Notes under the pieces: generated by a model
Database searches by the model: none
The model's input: the letters and a program-made list of their open reading frames with translations, nothing else
Told to the model about the DNA's origin: nothing
Shown: piece after piece, positions 39,560 to 49,064 of the stretch
Layout of the letters: the number at the start of each line of letters is the position of its first letter
How positions within the stretch are numbered: the first letter of the stretch is position 1
Program-made: the position numbers and the translations under genes
Assembly (NCBI RefSeq): GCF_000744185.1
Contig: NZ_JQLL01000001.1
Coordinates: 868,001 to 932,000, forward strand
Direction of reading: 5' to 3'
Length of the DNA: 64,000 nt
DNA from: Carnobacterium funditum DSM 5970
Lineage (GTDB): Bacteria > Bacillota > Bacilli > Lactobacillales > Carnobacteriaceae

Positions 39560-40780
39560 TTAATATCGTTGCATTTTTTTAATTCTAGTTGGCAAATAAA
39601 AATAACTGAATAACAGACTAAATACCATTAAAGTAGCCATCAATAATAGAGCTTCAAATAAAGATAAAACAACTAATGACACAAGGAGTATTCCAAAACT
39701 TTGTATTAGAAGTATTTTAAATAAAATTGCTTTTATCGCTTTTAGTTTTTGTTGATGATTAATTGGATATAAAACGGCCATCGCCATATTATCAAAATGA
39801 AAATATAGTGGAATTAACTGAAATCCCGTCAAATACAAAAAAAGCAATGCTACTAACAAATGAAGCAAAAATGGTTCTACAACTAACATAAGTCCCATGG
39901 CAATCAAAGACAAGCGGATAAATAGACCACTATACTCAGTACCTCTGAGAAACGCTCGTGTATATAAATAATTAAATGTTTTTTCATGATCTTTTTTATT
40001 TTTATTTAAGAAAACATCTAAGTACTTACGTCTTCTGACCGTACTTTTTAAAATAGGTACATCTGTAAATAAATTGATAAATTGATAAATGCGTTGTACA
40101 CGATTCCGTTCTTGTTTTATCATATCTTGCCATTGATATTGAAGATTATAGCGATACTTAACTCCATACTTTAACCATAATCCGTTCATTATAAAAGCAT
40201 ACGCAATTCCTACCAGCGGTGACAAAAATACTAATAAACTACTTCCAGCAAATATTGTAACTAAAAATATAAGTCTAATTTTATTTCTTTTATGTGAGGA
40301 GAAAACTTTCATACAAAGATGTTGTATCTCAAATTCTAAATTTTTTATCATTATTAAGTATACTACAAAAAAGAACATATCGGTAAATTTAAACGAAGAC
40401 GTTGCGACCAATAATGGCATAATTATACTTGTCCCTAGTGTAATTATAACAGCTGGCAAAATAATACTCCGTTTTTTGGCTAATTGAAGATAATTTTTTA
40501 ATTCTTTTTCTTTTGGTAATAAAAAAACAATATCTGCTTCTTTCAAAAAAGTTGCTAGTTTTCCGATTAAGATTAAACCTGTAAAAACAACAACCGCTAT
40601 TACGCGTCCATAGTTAAACGAATCTGTTAAACTTTTAAGTAGTTCTGAATAAGCATACCCTAAGGCTCCAAAAAGAAATAAACATACAATAACAAAATGA
40701 TCATTCAATACATATTTTAAATAGTGCATCATTTTTTTCTGATGTTGAGCAGATCTTTTTTTCCAAATATCATTCATCAT
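39560..40780 (-). CDS. ecsB: ABC transporter permease EcsB
   Basis: The 406-residue membrane protein has multiple hydrophobic segments (about 30-75, 100-150, 165-205, 295-400) and the EcsB-typical VFLLPKEKELKNYLQLAKK cytoplasmic segment. Together with EcsA it forms an ABC exporter; in B. subtilis and S. aureus Ecs loss affects secretion and membrane proteolysis by RasP. It overlaps ecsA by four bases. Its 3' end lies only 30 bases from the IS30 element, and no native terminator remains in between. Confidence 0.92.
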   Translation of the reverse strand: MMNDIWKKRSAQHQKKMMHYLKYVLNDHFVIVCLFLFGALGYAYSELLKSLTDSFNYGRVIAVVVFTGLILIGKLATFLKEADIVFLLPKEKELKNYLQLAKKRSIILPAVIITLGTSIIMPLLVATSSFKFTDMFFFVVYLIMIKNLEFEIQHLCMKVFSSHKRNKIRLIFLVTIFAGSSLLVFLSPLVGIAYAFIMNGLWLKYGVKYRYNLQYQWQDMIKQERNRVQRIYQFINLFTDVPILKSTVRRRKYLDVFLNKNKKDHEKTFNYLYTRAFLRGTEYSGLFIRLSLIAMGLMLVVEPFLLHLLVALLFLYLTGFQLIPLYFHFDNMAMAVLYPINHQQKLKAIKAILFKILLIQSFGILLVSLVVLSLFEALLLMATLMVFSLLFSYFYLPTRIKKMQRY

Positions 40781-41517
40781 CTTTGCTCATCCTCTTCTTT
40801 AGTCAGTTGAAGATAAATCTCATCTAATGTTGCAGATGGCATACCGAATGTTTCTCTTAGATCAGCCAAAGTTCCATCTGCTCGTACTTTTCCTTCATGG
40901 AGTAAAACAAAACGGTCACATTCTCTTTCTGCTGTAGCTAATATATGAGTGGACATCAAAATAGAAGCTCCTTGTTGCTTCATTTCATTCATCAAATCTA
41001 ATAATGCATTAATTCCTAATGGATCTAAACCAACAAATGGTTCATCAATAATATATAAACTAGGTTCAATTAAAAACGCACAGAGAATCATAACTTTTTG
41101 TTTCATCCCTTTAGAAAAATATGCAGGGAACCAATCAAGTTTATTTTCTAATCGAAAAGTTTTAAGTAATTTCCCAGCTCTTTTAAATGCAATTTCAGAG
41201 GGGATATCATAAGCCATTCCAGTAATTTCAATATGCTCACGCAATGTTAATTCTTCATATAAAACTGGCATTTCAGGAACATAACCAATCTTTTTGCGAT
41301 AACTAGTGATTTCTTGTTTTAATGTCTGGCCATCTAGTATTATTTCTCCTTTTATCGGCTCCATCAAACCGATAATATGCTTAATAATTGTACTTTTCCC
41401 AGCTCCATTAAGGCCAATTAACCCAATTAATTCTCCATCATTTACTTCAAAGGATACATCTTTTAATACAGGAACTTGAGTATAGCCGCCTGTAACATTT
41501 AATACTTTTAGACTCAT
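40777..41517 (-). CDS. ecsA: ABC transporter ATP-binding protein EcsA
   Basis: The 246-residue ATPase has Walker A GLNGAGKSTIIKHI at about 36-43, the signature region YFSKGMKQKVMILCAFL, Walker B LYIIDEPFVGLDPL and the H-loop STHILATAE. It belongs to the ABC-2 exporter class and pairs with EcsB. The divergent hit gene and the following yhaH-prsA reproduce the B. subtilis ecs-hit-prsA neighbourhood, consistent with a role in secretion. Confidence 0.95.
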   Translation of the reverse strand: MSLKVLNVTGGYTQVPVLKDVSFEVNDGELIGLIGLNGAGKSTIIKHIIGLMEPIKGEIILDGQTLKQEITSYRKKIGYVPEMPVLYEELTLREHIEITGMAYDIPSEIAFKRAGKLLKTFRLENKLDWFPAYFSKGMKQKVMILCAFLIEPSLYIIDEPFVGLDPLGINALLDLMNEMKQQGASILMSTHILATAERECDRFVLLHEGKVRADGTLADLRETFGMPSATLDEIYLQLTKEEDEQR

Positions 41518-41712
41518 TTTTTTGTTCCTCTCTTTTCTTAAAATTTTTTTAATTGTACCATAAGATACTCAAAGTTGCTTTACTCAGTTTATTTTAGTTA
41601 GCGTTTCACTTTATTTAAATTTTGTGCTACATTTAAGATGAAGATGACTACTTATGTTATCTTTTATAGTTATTGTCTCGTAAAGTCAAACTATGAGAAA
41701 GAAGGTTATCTT

Positions 41713-42141
41713 GTGTCAGAGTGTGTTTTTTGCAAAATCATTAACAATGAAATTCCAAGCAGAAAGATTTATGAGGATGAAGATATCATTGCATTCCTTG
41801 ATTTAACTCAAGTTACACCCGGTCACACATTAGTTCTTCCAAAAAAACACGTAGTTGATATTTTTGATTATGATAAAGAATTAGCTGCGACTGTATTTTC
41901 GCGTATTCCAAAAATCGCGCGTGCGATTAAACAATCGGATTTAACTATAACTGGTATGAATATTGTAAATAATAATGGCTCTGTTGCTTATCAATCTGTA
42001 TTTCATAGTCATGTTCATCTGATTCCTCGCTACACGAAACAGGATGATTTCAGTATGTCGTTTGGTGATAACTCAAATAGCTATACTGCTGAAGAATTAG
42101 ATAAGATTGTCACATCAATTAAAGAAAAAATGGAGGTATAA
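41713..42141 (+). CDS. hit: HIT family nucleotide hydrolase
   Basis: The 142-residue protein has the histidine triad HSHVHLIPR near residue 99-105 and N-terminal zinc-type CVFCKIINNEIP. HIT proteins of the HINT branch cleave nucleoside phosphoramidates or adenylated intermediates. The start is GTG (M-SECVFCKI), seven bases after AAGAAGG; a frame 25 codons longer has no ribosome site and does not align with the family. It is two bases upstream of yhaH. Confidence 0.94.
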   Translation: MSECVFCKIINNEIPSRKIYEDEDIIAFLDLTQVTPGHTLVLPKKHVVDIFDYDKELAATVFSRIPKIARAIKQSDLTITGMNIVNNNGSVAYQSVFHSHVHLIPRYTKQDDFSMSFGDNSNSYTAEELDKIVTSIKEKMEV

Positions 42142-42143
42142 TC

Positions 42144-42497
42144 ATGGCAAACGAATTTTTTAAAGGACTTATTTTTGGCTCTTTAGCAGGAGGTATTTAT
42201 ACACTATTAAAAACTCCAAGATCAGGTGAAGAGAATCGTGAATTTTTACTCGATTATATAGATGATACCACTCTTTTAGTAGATGATGTAACTAAAAGTA
42301 TGAATGAACTAAAAGAAGCTTTTTCAACACTTTCAAATGAAGGAAAAGCTTTAGCAGATGAATTCACTCAAGAGATAACTGTATCAATCGAAGACTTTAC
42401 AAATCAAACAGAACCACGTATGCGAAGAATTCAAGAACAAACCGAAAAACTTTCAAAAGATGTTGAAGGTTTAAATCAGCAAGTTCAACCGGCATAA
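42144..42497 (+). CDS. yhaH: YtxH domain protein YhaH
   Basis: The 117-residue protein has a short glycine-containing membrane anchor (FFKGLIFGSLAGGIYTLLKTPRSGEENR), the YtxH signature, followed by a long, acidic, predicted coiled coil (about 30-115). It is tightly linked to hit, and precedes prsA as yhaH does in B. subtilis. Function is unknown; a link to envelope stress is inferred from context. Confidence 0.88.
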   Translation: MANEFFKGLIFGSLAGGIYTLLKTPRSGEENREFLLDYIDDTTLLVDDVTKSMNELKEAFSTLSNEGKALADEFTQEITVSIEDFTNQTEPRMRRIQEQTEKLSKDVEGLNQQVQPA

Positions 42498-42518
42498 AAA
42501 ATAAACAAATATGAGAAG

Positions 42519-42588
42519 GAAGGTCCCAAAAAAAAGTGATGCGCAATAAACATTGTGTTTTTACTTTTTTGGAACCTTTTTTATTTTT
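42519..42588 (+). terminator. Terminator of hit-yhaH
   Basis: A stem AAGGTCCCAAAAAAAAGT with near-complement ACTTTTTTGGAACCTT followed by T6, about 20 bases past the yhaH stop. Confidence 0.8.
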
Positions 42589-42672
42589 ATTCCTATTTGT
42601 GTTCTTTTTGTGAGTTTTAGTAGACTTTATTTATGTTTGCCCGATTTTGTTTTTTTATTTAAGTGAATGTGG

Positions 42673-42678
42673 TATATT
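42673..42678 (+). promoter_or_regulatory. Candidate extended -10 of prsA
   Basis: TATATT preceded by TGG, with no good -35 at the standard distance; about 60 bases before the chosen prsA start. Confidence 0.4.
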
Positions 42679-42739
42679 ATTACTTGTGACTGGAAATGTT
42701 AAGTATGTAAATTAAAAGAAATGGATGTGTCTACTTATA

Positions 42740-43663
42740 ATGAAAAAAATTATTTTAACAACTGCAACTATTTTAGCTGGTTTAACTATTGCCGGATGTG
42801 CAGACAATACAGTTGCCTCTTCAACTGCTGGTAAAATTTCACAAGATGAACTTTATGAAGCCATGAAAACAAATGTTGGATCTTCTACTCTACAACAACT
42901 AATTATTAAAGATGTTTTAACAGAAAAATATGGTGAAACAATCACAGACAAAAAAGTAAATGATGAGTATACAACTCAAGAAGAATCTTATGGTGGCTCT
43001 GACGCATTTAAAAATGTTCTTGCTTCTTCAGGATTTACAGATGCTTCATACAAAGATACTATACGTTTAAACTTGCTAATTGAAGAAGCCGTAAAAGGAA
43101 ATTCTGAATTTACTGATAAAGAAGTGAAAGCAGCATATGATGCTTTTACGCCTCCAATGACTGTTTCTCATATTCTTGTTGAAGATGAAGCAAAAGCAAA
43201 AGAATTGATTACTGAATTAAATGATGGTGCTGATTTTGCTACTCTTGCAAAAGAAAACTCTACAGATACAAATACTGCTGAAAAGGGTGGAGAATTAACT
43301 TTTTCAACAGGAGAAATGGTTCCAGAATTTGAAGAAGCAGCTAACAAGCTAGAAGAAGGTAAAATGACTACTGAACCGGTAAAATCTGAATATGGTTACC
43401 ATATCATAAAAATGGATAAAAAATCTGAAAAAGGTTCATTAGAAGAAGAACGTAAAACAATAGAAGAACAATTGTTACAAGATAAATTAGCAGACAGTGC
43501 TGCTGTCCAATCTATTCTTTCTAAAATCATGCAAGATGCTAATGTCGTAATTAATGATTCTGATTTATCTACTGCAATGGACAGCTATCTTAAAAAAGCT
43601 GACACATCTGCTAAGGAATCAGAAAAGACAGAACCTGCAGCTGATTCTGAAAGTGCTAAATAA
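42740..43663 (+). CDS. prsA: Foldase lipoprotein PrsA (parvulin)
   Basis: PrsA is an extracytoplasmic peptidyl-prolyl isomerase that helps secreted proteins fold. The start at MKKIILTTATILAGLTIAGCADN (307 residues) gives a standard lipoprotein signal with lipobox IAGC; an ATG five codons upstream gives a less typical leader. The parvulin domain spans about 130-225 (MTVSHILVEDEAKAKEL; GADFATLAKENS; GGELTFSTGEMVPEFEEAA; YGYHIIKMD). The tail is Ser/Glu/Ala-rich. It adjoins ecs and yha genes and has its own terminator. Confidence 0.94.
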   Translation: MKKIILTTATILAGLTIAGCADNTVASSTAGKISQDELYEAMKTNVGSSTLQQLIIKDVLTEKYGETITDKKVNDEYTTQEESYGGSDAFKNVLASSGFTDASYKDTIRLNLLIEEAVKGNSEFTDKEVKAAYDAFTPPMTVSHILVEDEAKAKELITELNDGADFATLAKENSTDTNTAEKGGELTFSTGEMVPEFEEAANKLEEGKMTTEPVKSEYGYHIIKMDKKSEKGSLEEERKTIEEQLLQDKLADSAAVQSILSKIMQDANVVINDSDLSTAMDSYLKKADTSAKESEKTEPAADSESAK

Positions 43664-43729
43664 TCATTAGTTTAACTTTTTATCTTTTTAATTTTTTTGC
43701 TACTATCAAAAAATAACTCGCTAAACAAA

Positions 43730-43776
43730 AAAAAGACGCTATTTTCTTTTCCATAAGAAAAATAGCGTCTTTTTTT
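43730..43776 (+). terminator. Terminator of prsA
   Basis: Long stem AAAAGACGCTATTTTCTT with its complement (one bulge) and a T7 tail. Confidence 0.9.
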
Positions 43777-43807
43777 AGATTCTTAAAACTTTATTCAATA
43801 AGATAAT

Positions 43808-43843
43808 CAAAAAATAGTGTAGCTGAGAAAAATTCAGCTACAC
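43808..43843 (-). terminator. Terminator of yhaO-yhaN-yhaM
   Basis: A perfect 10-bp stem GTGTAGCTGA with its complement, followed on the minus strand by TATTTTTTG, just past the yhaM stop. Confidence 0.88.
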
Positions 43844-43850
43844 CATAAAA

Positions 43851-44825
43851 TTATTCTTCTTCAATCTTCTCATTATCACTACCTAGTGGTTTGTAAAAGA
43901 CCCGATTATCTAATCCGAATAGTCGTTCAGTAAATTCTCCGGGTTCTGTTCTACTTAAACTGCTATTCAACATAGTGATTGTAGCATCTAGGTTATCTAT
44001 CATAAATAGAATTTCTGATTCCCTCAATTTAGGTCTTACAGGCGATCCGTAGTCTAATTTTCCGTGATGAGACAAGACCATATGTTTTAATAAAAGAACA
44101 TCTTCACTTTTATCGTCTATTTTTAATGATTGACAAGCTTTAGTGATAAGCTCATCAACAATAACGATATGGCCTAATAAATTTCCTTCTAATGTATATT
44201 CTGTTGAGATAGGTCCGGATAATTCAATAACTTTTCCTAAATCATGTAAAATAATTCCTGAATACAATAATGGTTTATTGATTTCCTCATATTGATCCGC
44301 AATTGTTTTAGCCATCCTTAACATTGATATGGTGTGGAAAGCTAGTCCTCCAACAAAAGCATGGTGAAATCTTTTAGCTGCTGGAAATTGAAAGAAGTCT
44401 TTTTGATAGTGGTTCAACAAATAACGAACAATTCTATTCATATTAGCATTTGTTATTTCAAAAAGAGTTTCGTTTAGTTCTTCCATCATGACTTCTTTCT
44501 TTAAGGGCGCCCGCTCAATAAATAATTCAGGACTATTGGGTTCTCCACCTTTTGTCGCTCTTAATTTAAAAATTTTTATTTGAGGATTACCTTGATACAA
44601 CTCTCTTTTTCCAGATATATTGATTACTTTTCCAGCAGTCAATGAAGCAATCTCTGCTTCTGATGCATCCCAAAATTTCCCATCCATTTGTCCGCTTGTG
44701 TCTTGAAAAGTAAATGCAATAAATTTTTTGCCGTTTTTTGCTACACGTATATCTGCGGATTTAATTAATAAGTATAGTTCAAAAGCTTCATCTACACTAT
44801 ATTCAAATAATTTCTTTTCCATCAT
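43851..44825 (-). CDS. yhaM: 3'-5' exoribonuclease YhaM
   Basis: The 324-residue protein has an N-terminal OB fold (about 15-90, VAKNGKKFIAFTFQDTSGQMDGKFWDAS) and an HD phosphohydrolase domain with HHAFVGGLAFHTISML and ILHDLGKVIELSG. YhaM is a metal-dependent exonuclease acting on single-stranded RNA and also DNA. The next ATG is also in frame (MM at the start), and GGGGGAG upstream suits either. It is 29 bases after yhaN, the last gene of yhaO-N-M. Confidence 0.93.
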   Translation of the reverse strand: MMEKKLFEYSVDEAFELYLLIKSADIRVAKNGKKFIAFTFQDTSGQMDGKFWDASEAEIASLTAGKVINISGKRELYQGNPQIKIFKLRATKGGEPNSPELFIERAPLKKEVMMEELNETLFEITNANMNRIVRYLLNHYQKDFFQFPAAKRFHHAFVGGLAFHTISMLRMAKTIADQYEEINKPLLYSGIILHDLGKVIELSGPISTEYTLEGNLLGHIVIVDELITKACQSLKIDDKSEDVLLLKHMVLSHHGKLDYGSPVRPKLRESEILFMIDNLDATITMLNSSLSRTEPGEFTERLFGLDNRVFYKPLGSDNEKIEEE

Positions 44826-44854
44826 ACTCCCCCGCTCTATATAAACTATCTCTA

Positions 44855-47719
44855 TTATAACATCTCTATCTGTTCTTTTCGAAATTTAGTTAAGAATTGT
44901 TGATCAAATGTGAAATAAAAAACTTGGGTCGTTTTGCTCATCTGCTGAATCAATTCTATCATTTGCAATCTGCGCGATTGATCAAAATTTACAAATCCAT
45001 CATCAATCATAATCGGTAATGGTACAATGTCATTCGCATTTTTAACAAAAGCAAATCTTAGAGCCACATACAACTGTTCAGCTGTACCTTGAGATAGCTC
45101 TGAAGTATCAAAAATGGCTCCGTCCTGTCTTTGAACTTCTATTTTTTCTTCTTTTAATAGGACTTTTTTATATTGACCTTTAGTTAACAGTTCAAAAAAT
45201 TTTGTTGTATCTTGGATTGTTTCAGGAAATCGATTTTTACGTGCATGTGTCATCGCACGCTCAATTAATTCAGCGGCAACTTTGTACGTACTCCATTTAT
45301 CTACTAATTCTTGTAACTCACTTTTGAGATTTGCATACTCCTGTAGCAAGATAGAATACTCTCCACCTTTTTCTAGTTCTTTCAAAGCCAATTCTTTCTT
45401 AATTCTTTTATTAATTAGCTGTTCTTCACTTACTCTATGAAGTTGAATAGCTTTTTTTATTTTTTCAATTTGTCCCAATAGATCTTCTTGGTCTCGGAAC
45501 TGTTCTAATAACTTAATATCTTCTGAAACTTGTTGTTCCAATAACTGCAAACGAGCCTTTTTCCGCTTCCATTCATCAAAAAGAACAAATTTTTTGCGAA
45601 AATCCTCTTCATTTTTTGCCTCAACAGATTCGAATAACACTACTCTTTGCTTTTCAAAATTTCTCTGTTCGTATACTATTTTTTTCATTTGCTCTTGTCT
45701 AGCTTCTTCTTCTTTTTGTATGACTAAAAAGGTCTGTTCATCCACTAGAGAATCTTGGTAAAATTGATTAATACCTGATAGAACAGATGGAAAGTGTTCC
45801 CAATCAACTAAAATTACCGACTCCAGAAATTGCACCTGTTTTTTCCATTGTGACAACTGTTCAGATATTTTTTCTAACAATTCCTCTTTTTCATCCACAG
45901 CTTGGACTCGCTCACGTAAAGAATCAAAAAGATCTTCTTGATTCACTAAACTTTCTATCGTCATATTTTCAGGGTAACCATTATTCACTATGATTTGGCT
46001 CAACTTGTTCGTTAATTCTTTATTTTGATTTGTATATTTTTCTATCGTTTCTTGTGTTTGCTTGGACTCCATTACCACTTGATCATATTCAGCTAACTGA
46101 GCACGCCATTGCTTACGTAATTCAATTTGTTTAATATAATCTGCATAAGTGTTTTTCAAGATATCGTTATCTTTTTTGTCACTTGTTTCTTTTTTAGATT
46201 TTTTTATAAAATACAGTAAGTTTGTTACTCCAACGATTGCTATCCCTATCAAGGCAACGAAAGAACCAATCTGTCCTTCAGTTATAAAACCTGAAATTCC
46301 TAGTACTACTCCTAATAATCCAGTTAAGCTAGTTTTCAAACGTTTATTTTTCTCTTTAGACTTAATTTTTTTGTTCATCAAGAACTGATCTCGATTATAT
46401 TCCTGATTTTCTGACTGTTGATATCTTTTTTCCGTTTCTTGAAATAATTGATTGTCCCATATCTCAGGTTCAATCTTATCTAATTGCTCTGATAACGAAT
46501 TTTGCTGATAGATCAGAAAGGTCTTTTTTTCTATTGCTTCCTTTAATTTACGTTCCTTTTCCAAAACAGATTGATAGAGGTTTTGATAATTTTCTTTTTG
46601 CGTTGTTGTCTGACGTAATGGAATCCGTTGTCCAATATTCAAACCTAGTTGAAGTTTACCACGCATCACTTGCTCGGATTCTTTTTTTACTTCTCGTTCA
46701 AGAAATTCTTTTTCTTGTAAAATAGATTTTGTACTATCTATTGAAGATACTATTCTTTGGATATCATTTTTTCGTTCTATAAATAAAGATTGCGCTTTCG
46801 TCAAGTGACTTTTTTCCATGGCTTGTTTAGAACGTTCTTTTTCTTGCATCATTGTTGCTCTAAGTTGATCAATTGATTGATTTAAATGATTAAGTTGAAA
46901 CAAACCATCTTGAGGCATGTTTTTGATATTATTTTTCCTTATATCTTCTTGAATCGCTAGTATTTCTGAAAAATGGTTCCAGTTAACGGCTAGGCGACTT
47001 AGTTGCTCTAAGTGAGTTTCGTTTTCACTTCGTGCATCTTTTATTTTTTCTATTTCTTGTTCATATTTTTCTTTTTCAGAATATATGTGTGTGTATTGAT
47101 TATTTTTCCCTTTTGCTATTCGAAGTTGTTGTTTTTTGTTTTCAACTTCTCTAATTTTTTTATTTATTTCAGGGACTCGTCCAGTCTGCTTGTAAAGCTT
47201 ACCAGCTTCTGTTTGAAATTTATCCGCTAGTTTTAAAAGATGCTCATTACCTAAACTTCCCACACTTAAAAAATAGCGATTTAATTTAGCTTTATTCATT
47301 CGTTGAATCTTTTGTATCCCAAAAAGATTGAATGAAAATAAAGCCTGATAAGTCGTTTTATCTATACCATAAACTAACTTTTCTAATAATTTATCTGAAC
47401 CTGTTTCACCACTTGGTAATGTAACGGTCACTTTTCCATTTGCCTTACCTTTTATTCGCTCAATACTGATTTCTCCGTATAAGTCGTCTTCTATTAGTAG
47501 CTTTCCTCCATATTGACTAGTAGTTTTAGGTTCATAGCGCAAATCTGAATTTTGTTTCGAGGGAAAACCAAATAGTATACTATGAATAAAAGCCATTAAA
47601 GTTGTTTTACCTGCTTCATTCTCGCCATAAAATAACTGGACTTGTTCTATGTTTTCAATTTTTTTATCAATCCACTTGCCAAATCCGTAAATTTCTATTG
47701 ATTTAATTTTCAATTTCAT
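44855..47719 (-). CDS. yhaN: SbcC/Rad50-like AAA ATPase YhaN with internal membrane segment
   Basis: The 954-residue ATPase has an N-terminal head with YGFGKW and Walker A LFYGENEAGKTTLMAFIHS, long coiled coils (about 165-450 and 520-830), and a C-terminal head with signature DTSELSQGTAEQLYVALRFAF, Walker B LPIMIDDGFVNFD and FYFTFD. In the middle, at about 460-506, lie two hydrophobic segments (LLGVVLGISGFI; GSFVALIGIAIVGVTNLLYFI), so the coil apex may be membrane-bound. YhaO is the partner nuclease. The ATG overlaps the yhaO end; a TTG four codons earlier is less likely. Confidence 0.9.
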   Translation of the reverse strand: MKLKIKSIEIYGFGKWIDKKIENIEQVQLFYGENEAGKTTLMAFIHSILFGFPSKQNSDLRYEPKTTSQYGGKLLIEDDLYGEISIERIKGKANGKVTVTLPSGETGSDKLLEKLVYGIDKTTYQALFSFNLFGIQKIQRMNKAKLNRYFLSVGSLGNEHLLKLADKFQTEAGKLYKQTGRVPEINKKIREVENKKQQLRIAKGKNNQYTHIYSEKEKYEQEIEKIKDARSENETHLEQLSRLAVNWNHFSEILAIQEDIRKNNIKNMPQDGLFQLNHLNQSIDQLRATMMQEKERSKQAMEKSHLTKAQSLFIERKNDIQRIVSSIDSTKSILQEKEFLEREVKKESEQVMRGKLQLGLNIGQRIPLRQTTTQKENYQNLYQSVLEKERKLKEAIEKKTFLIYQQNSLSEQLDKIEPEIWDNQLFQETEKRYQQSENQEYNRDQFLMNKKIKSKEKNKRLKTSLTGLLGVVLGISGFITEGQIGSFVALIGIAIVGVTNLLYFIKKSKKETSDKKDNDILKNTYADYIKQIELRKQWRAQLAEYDQVVMESKQTQETIEKYTNQNKELTNKLSQIIVNNGYPENMTIESLVNQEDLFDSLRERVQAVDEKEELLEKISEQLSQWKKQVQFLESVILVDWEHFPSVLSGINQFYQDSLVDEQTFLVIQKEEEARQEQMKKIVYEQRNFEKQRVVLFESVEAKNEEDFRKKFVLFDEWKRKKARLQLLEQQVSEDIKLLEQFRDQEDLLGQIEKIKKAIQLHRVSEEQLINKRIKKELALKELEKGGEYSILLQEYANLKSELQELVDKWSTYKVAAELIERAMTHARKNRFPETIQDTTKFFELLTKGQYKKVLLKEEKIEVQRQDGAIFDTSELSQGTAEQLYVALRFAFVKNANDIVPLPIMIDDGFVNFDQSRRLQMIELIQQMSKTTQVFYFTFDQQFLTKFRKEQIEML

Positions 47720-48943
47720 CACTTCCTTCAATAGTTAACACAGATTTAACTTGATTTTTTGCACGTTCAATTATCTTATACCTGTATGAGGAGTCTCTTG
47801 AACTAAGCAAATCTGATATTTCTGTGTAGTCAAAAAAAGAGTTTGTTAATTCATTAAACGTTGTTTCTTCTTCCATTTCTAAAAGTGCTTTTTGCCATTC
47901 TTCTGAAAAAAGCCGCGTATACTGTTCATTTTCTTTTTTTTCAGCTACCATCTCGATTTGATATATCCAAACAAAATGATCGTCTTGTGCAATTTGCTGT
48001 AGAGCTTCTAGCAACTCTCCTTGAGTAATCTTTTTTCTAATACCCTCTAATAACGTTTCTGCGTCTTTTAAATCAATCGAAACAAATAAATTATACGCTG
48101 TACTTTTTTTGCACATGACAGCTTGTTGAATAGCAGTATAAACATTATCTAAACTTACTAACCCTTTAATAGATAGTTCAAATTTTTCCCAGCGAATAGT
48201 TGCTGTTGGATAAAAATCAATCTGTTCTTTAGTATCTGTTAACGTAACTAACTCACAACCTTTTGGTCCACTTTCTTTACTATTTCGCCCTTGAGTATTG
48301 CCTGAATAAATGATTGGAGGATGGGTTGCTAATTGCTGCCGTTTATGAATGTGACCTAAAGCCCAGTAATCATATTGTTTGCTTCTTAACTCTCTTAAAG
48401 TAAAAGGGGCATAATTACCATGTTCTGATTCTAACCCTTCTGAAAAACCATGAAGCATACCGATTTGAAAGTCCGCTTCATTATTTTTTTAGGGTAGTCT
48501 TTTATTTTTCTTTCTTTTATCCAACGTTTCATATAACTAAAACCTGTTATAGCAACTTTTTCATTTTTTTTTGTCGTTACCCAATAGGTTTCAGGATTTT
48601 CACCAAAAATAATTACATTCTTTGGCATTTCCAAGTGTAACCCCTGGTTTCCTATGTAATCATGGTTACCATGTGATAAATAAACTGGAATCTCTTTTTC
48701 ATTTAATCGCTCCATTTCATTTCTAAAAAAAGCTTGAGCTTTGACACTACGATCATCACTATCATAAATATCACCAACGAGGCATACAAAATCAACCTTC
48801 TTTTCAATAGCTACATTTACTAATTGAGATAGTGACTCAAAGGTCGAACGATAAATTGCTTGCCAAACAAATTCGGGCATTGATTTCAAACCAATAAAAG
48901 GACTATCTAAGTGCAAATCAGCACCGTGAATGAATTGAACCAT
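47703..48943 (-). pseudogene. yhaO: DNA repair exonuclease subunit YhaO (SbcD/Mre11-like), frameshifted
   Basis: Two frames together make a full YhaO. The N-terminal frame (48,431-48,943, 170 codons) has the metallophosphoesterase motifs HGADLHLDSPF, LVGDIYDSDD and LSHGNHD. It then leaves frame at an A7 tract (48,484-48,490) and ends in CFMVFQKG. The C-terminal frame (47,703-48,458) continues with MLHGFSEG, ALGHIHKRQQL (last metal ligands) and the capping domain. One extra A in the tract would restore KNNEADFQIGMLHG. So this is a one-base deletion, a sequencing error, or slippage-expressed. The start has a GGAAGGA site. Confidence 0.9.
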
Positions 48944-48986
48944 GATTATCCTTCCTTTCTACTAATAAATTACATACTGTTTAATG

Positions 48987-49000
48987 GGCACATATGTTCC
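48987..49000 (-). promoter_or_regulatory. LexA-like box upstream of yhaO
   Basis: GGAACATATGTGCC on the minus strand matches the Firmicute SOS consensus (CGAACATATGTTCG) in the ACATATGT core and one full half-site, about 45 bases upstream of the yhaO start. Confidence 0.45.
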
Positions 49001-49011
49001 AATATATGTAC

Positions 49012-49059
49012 AAAAAAAGAGCTCACCACTCTTAATTAAAACTAGTGAACTCTTTTTTG
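49012..49059 (-). terminator. Terminator of the YlbF-family gene
   Basis: The stem AAAAAGAGTTCACTAG against its G-U tolerant complement, with T6 tail, adjoining the stop codon. Confidence 0.8.
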
Positions 49060-49064
49060 TAAAA

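Noticed and set aside
48478-48495. Programmed -1 ribosomal frameshift in yhaO
   Set aside because: The zero-frame codons (CCT AAA AAA ATA) do not form an X XXY YYZ slippery heptamer allowing re-pairing, and no frameshift is known in this family. Transcript slippage or error is more likely.
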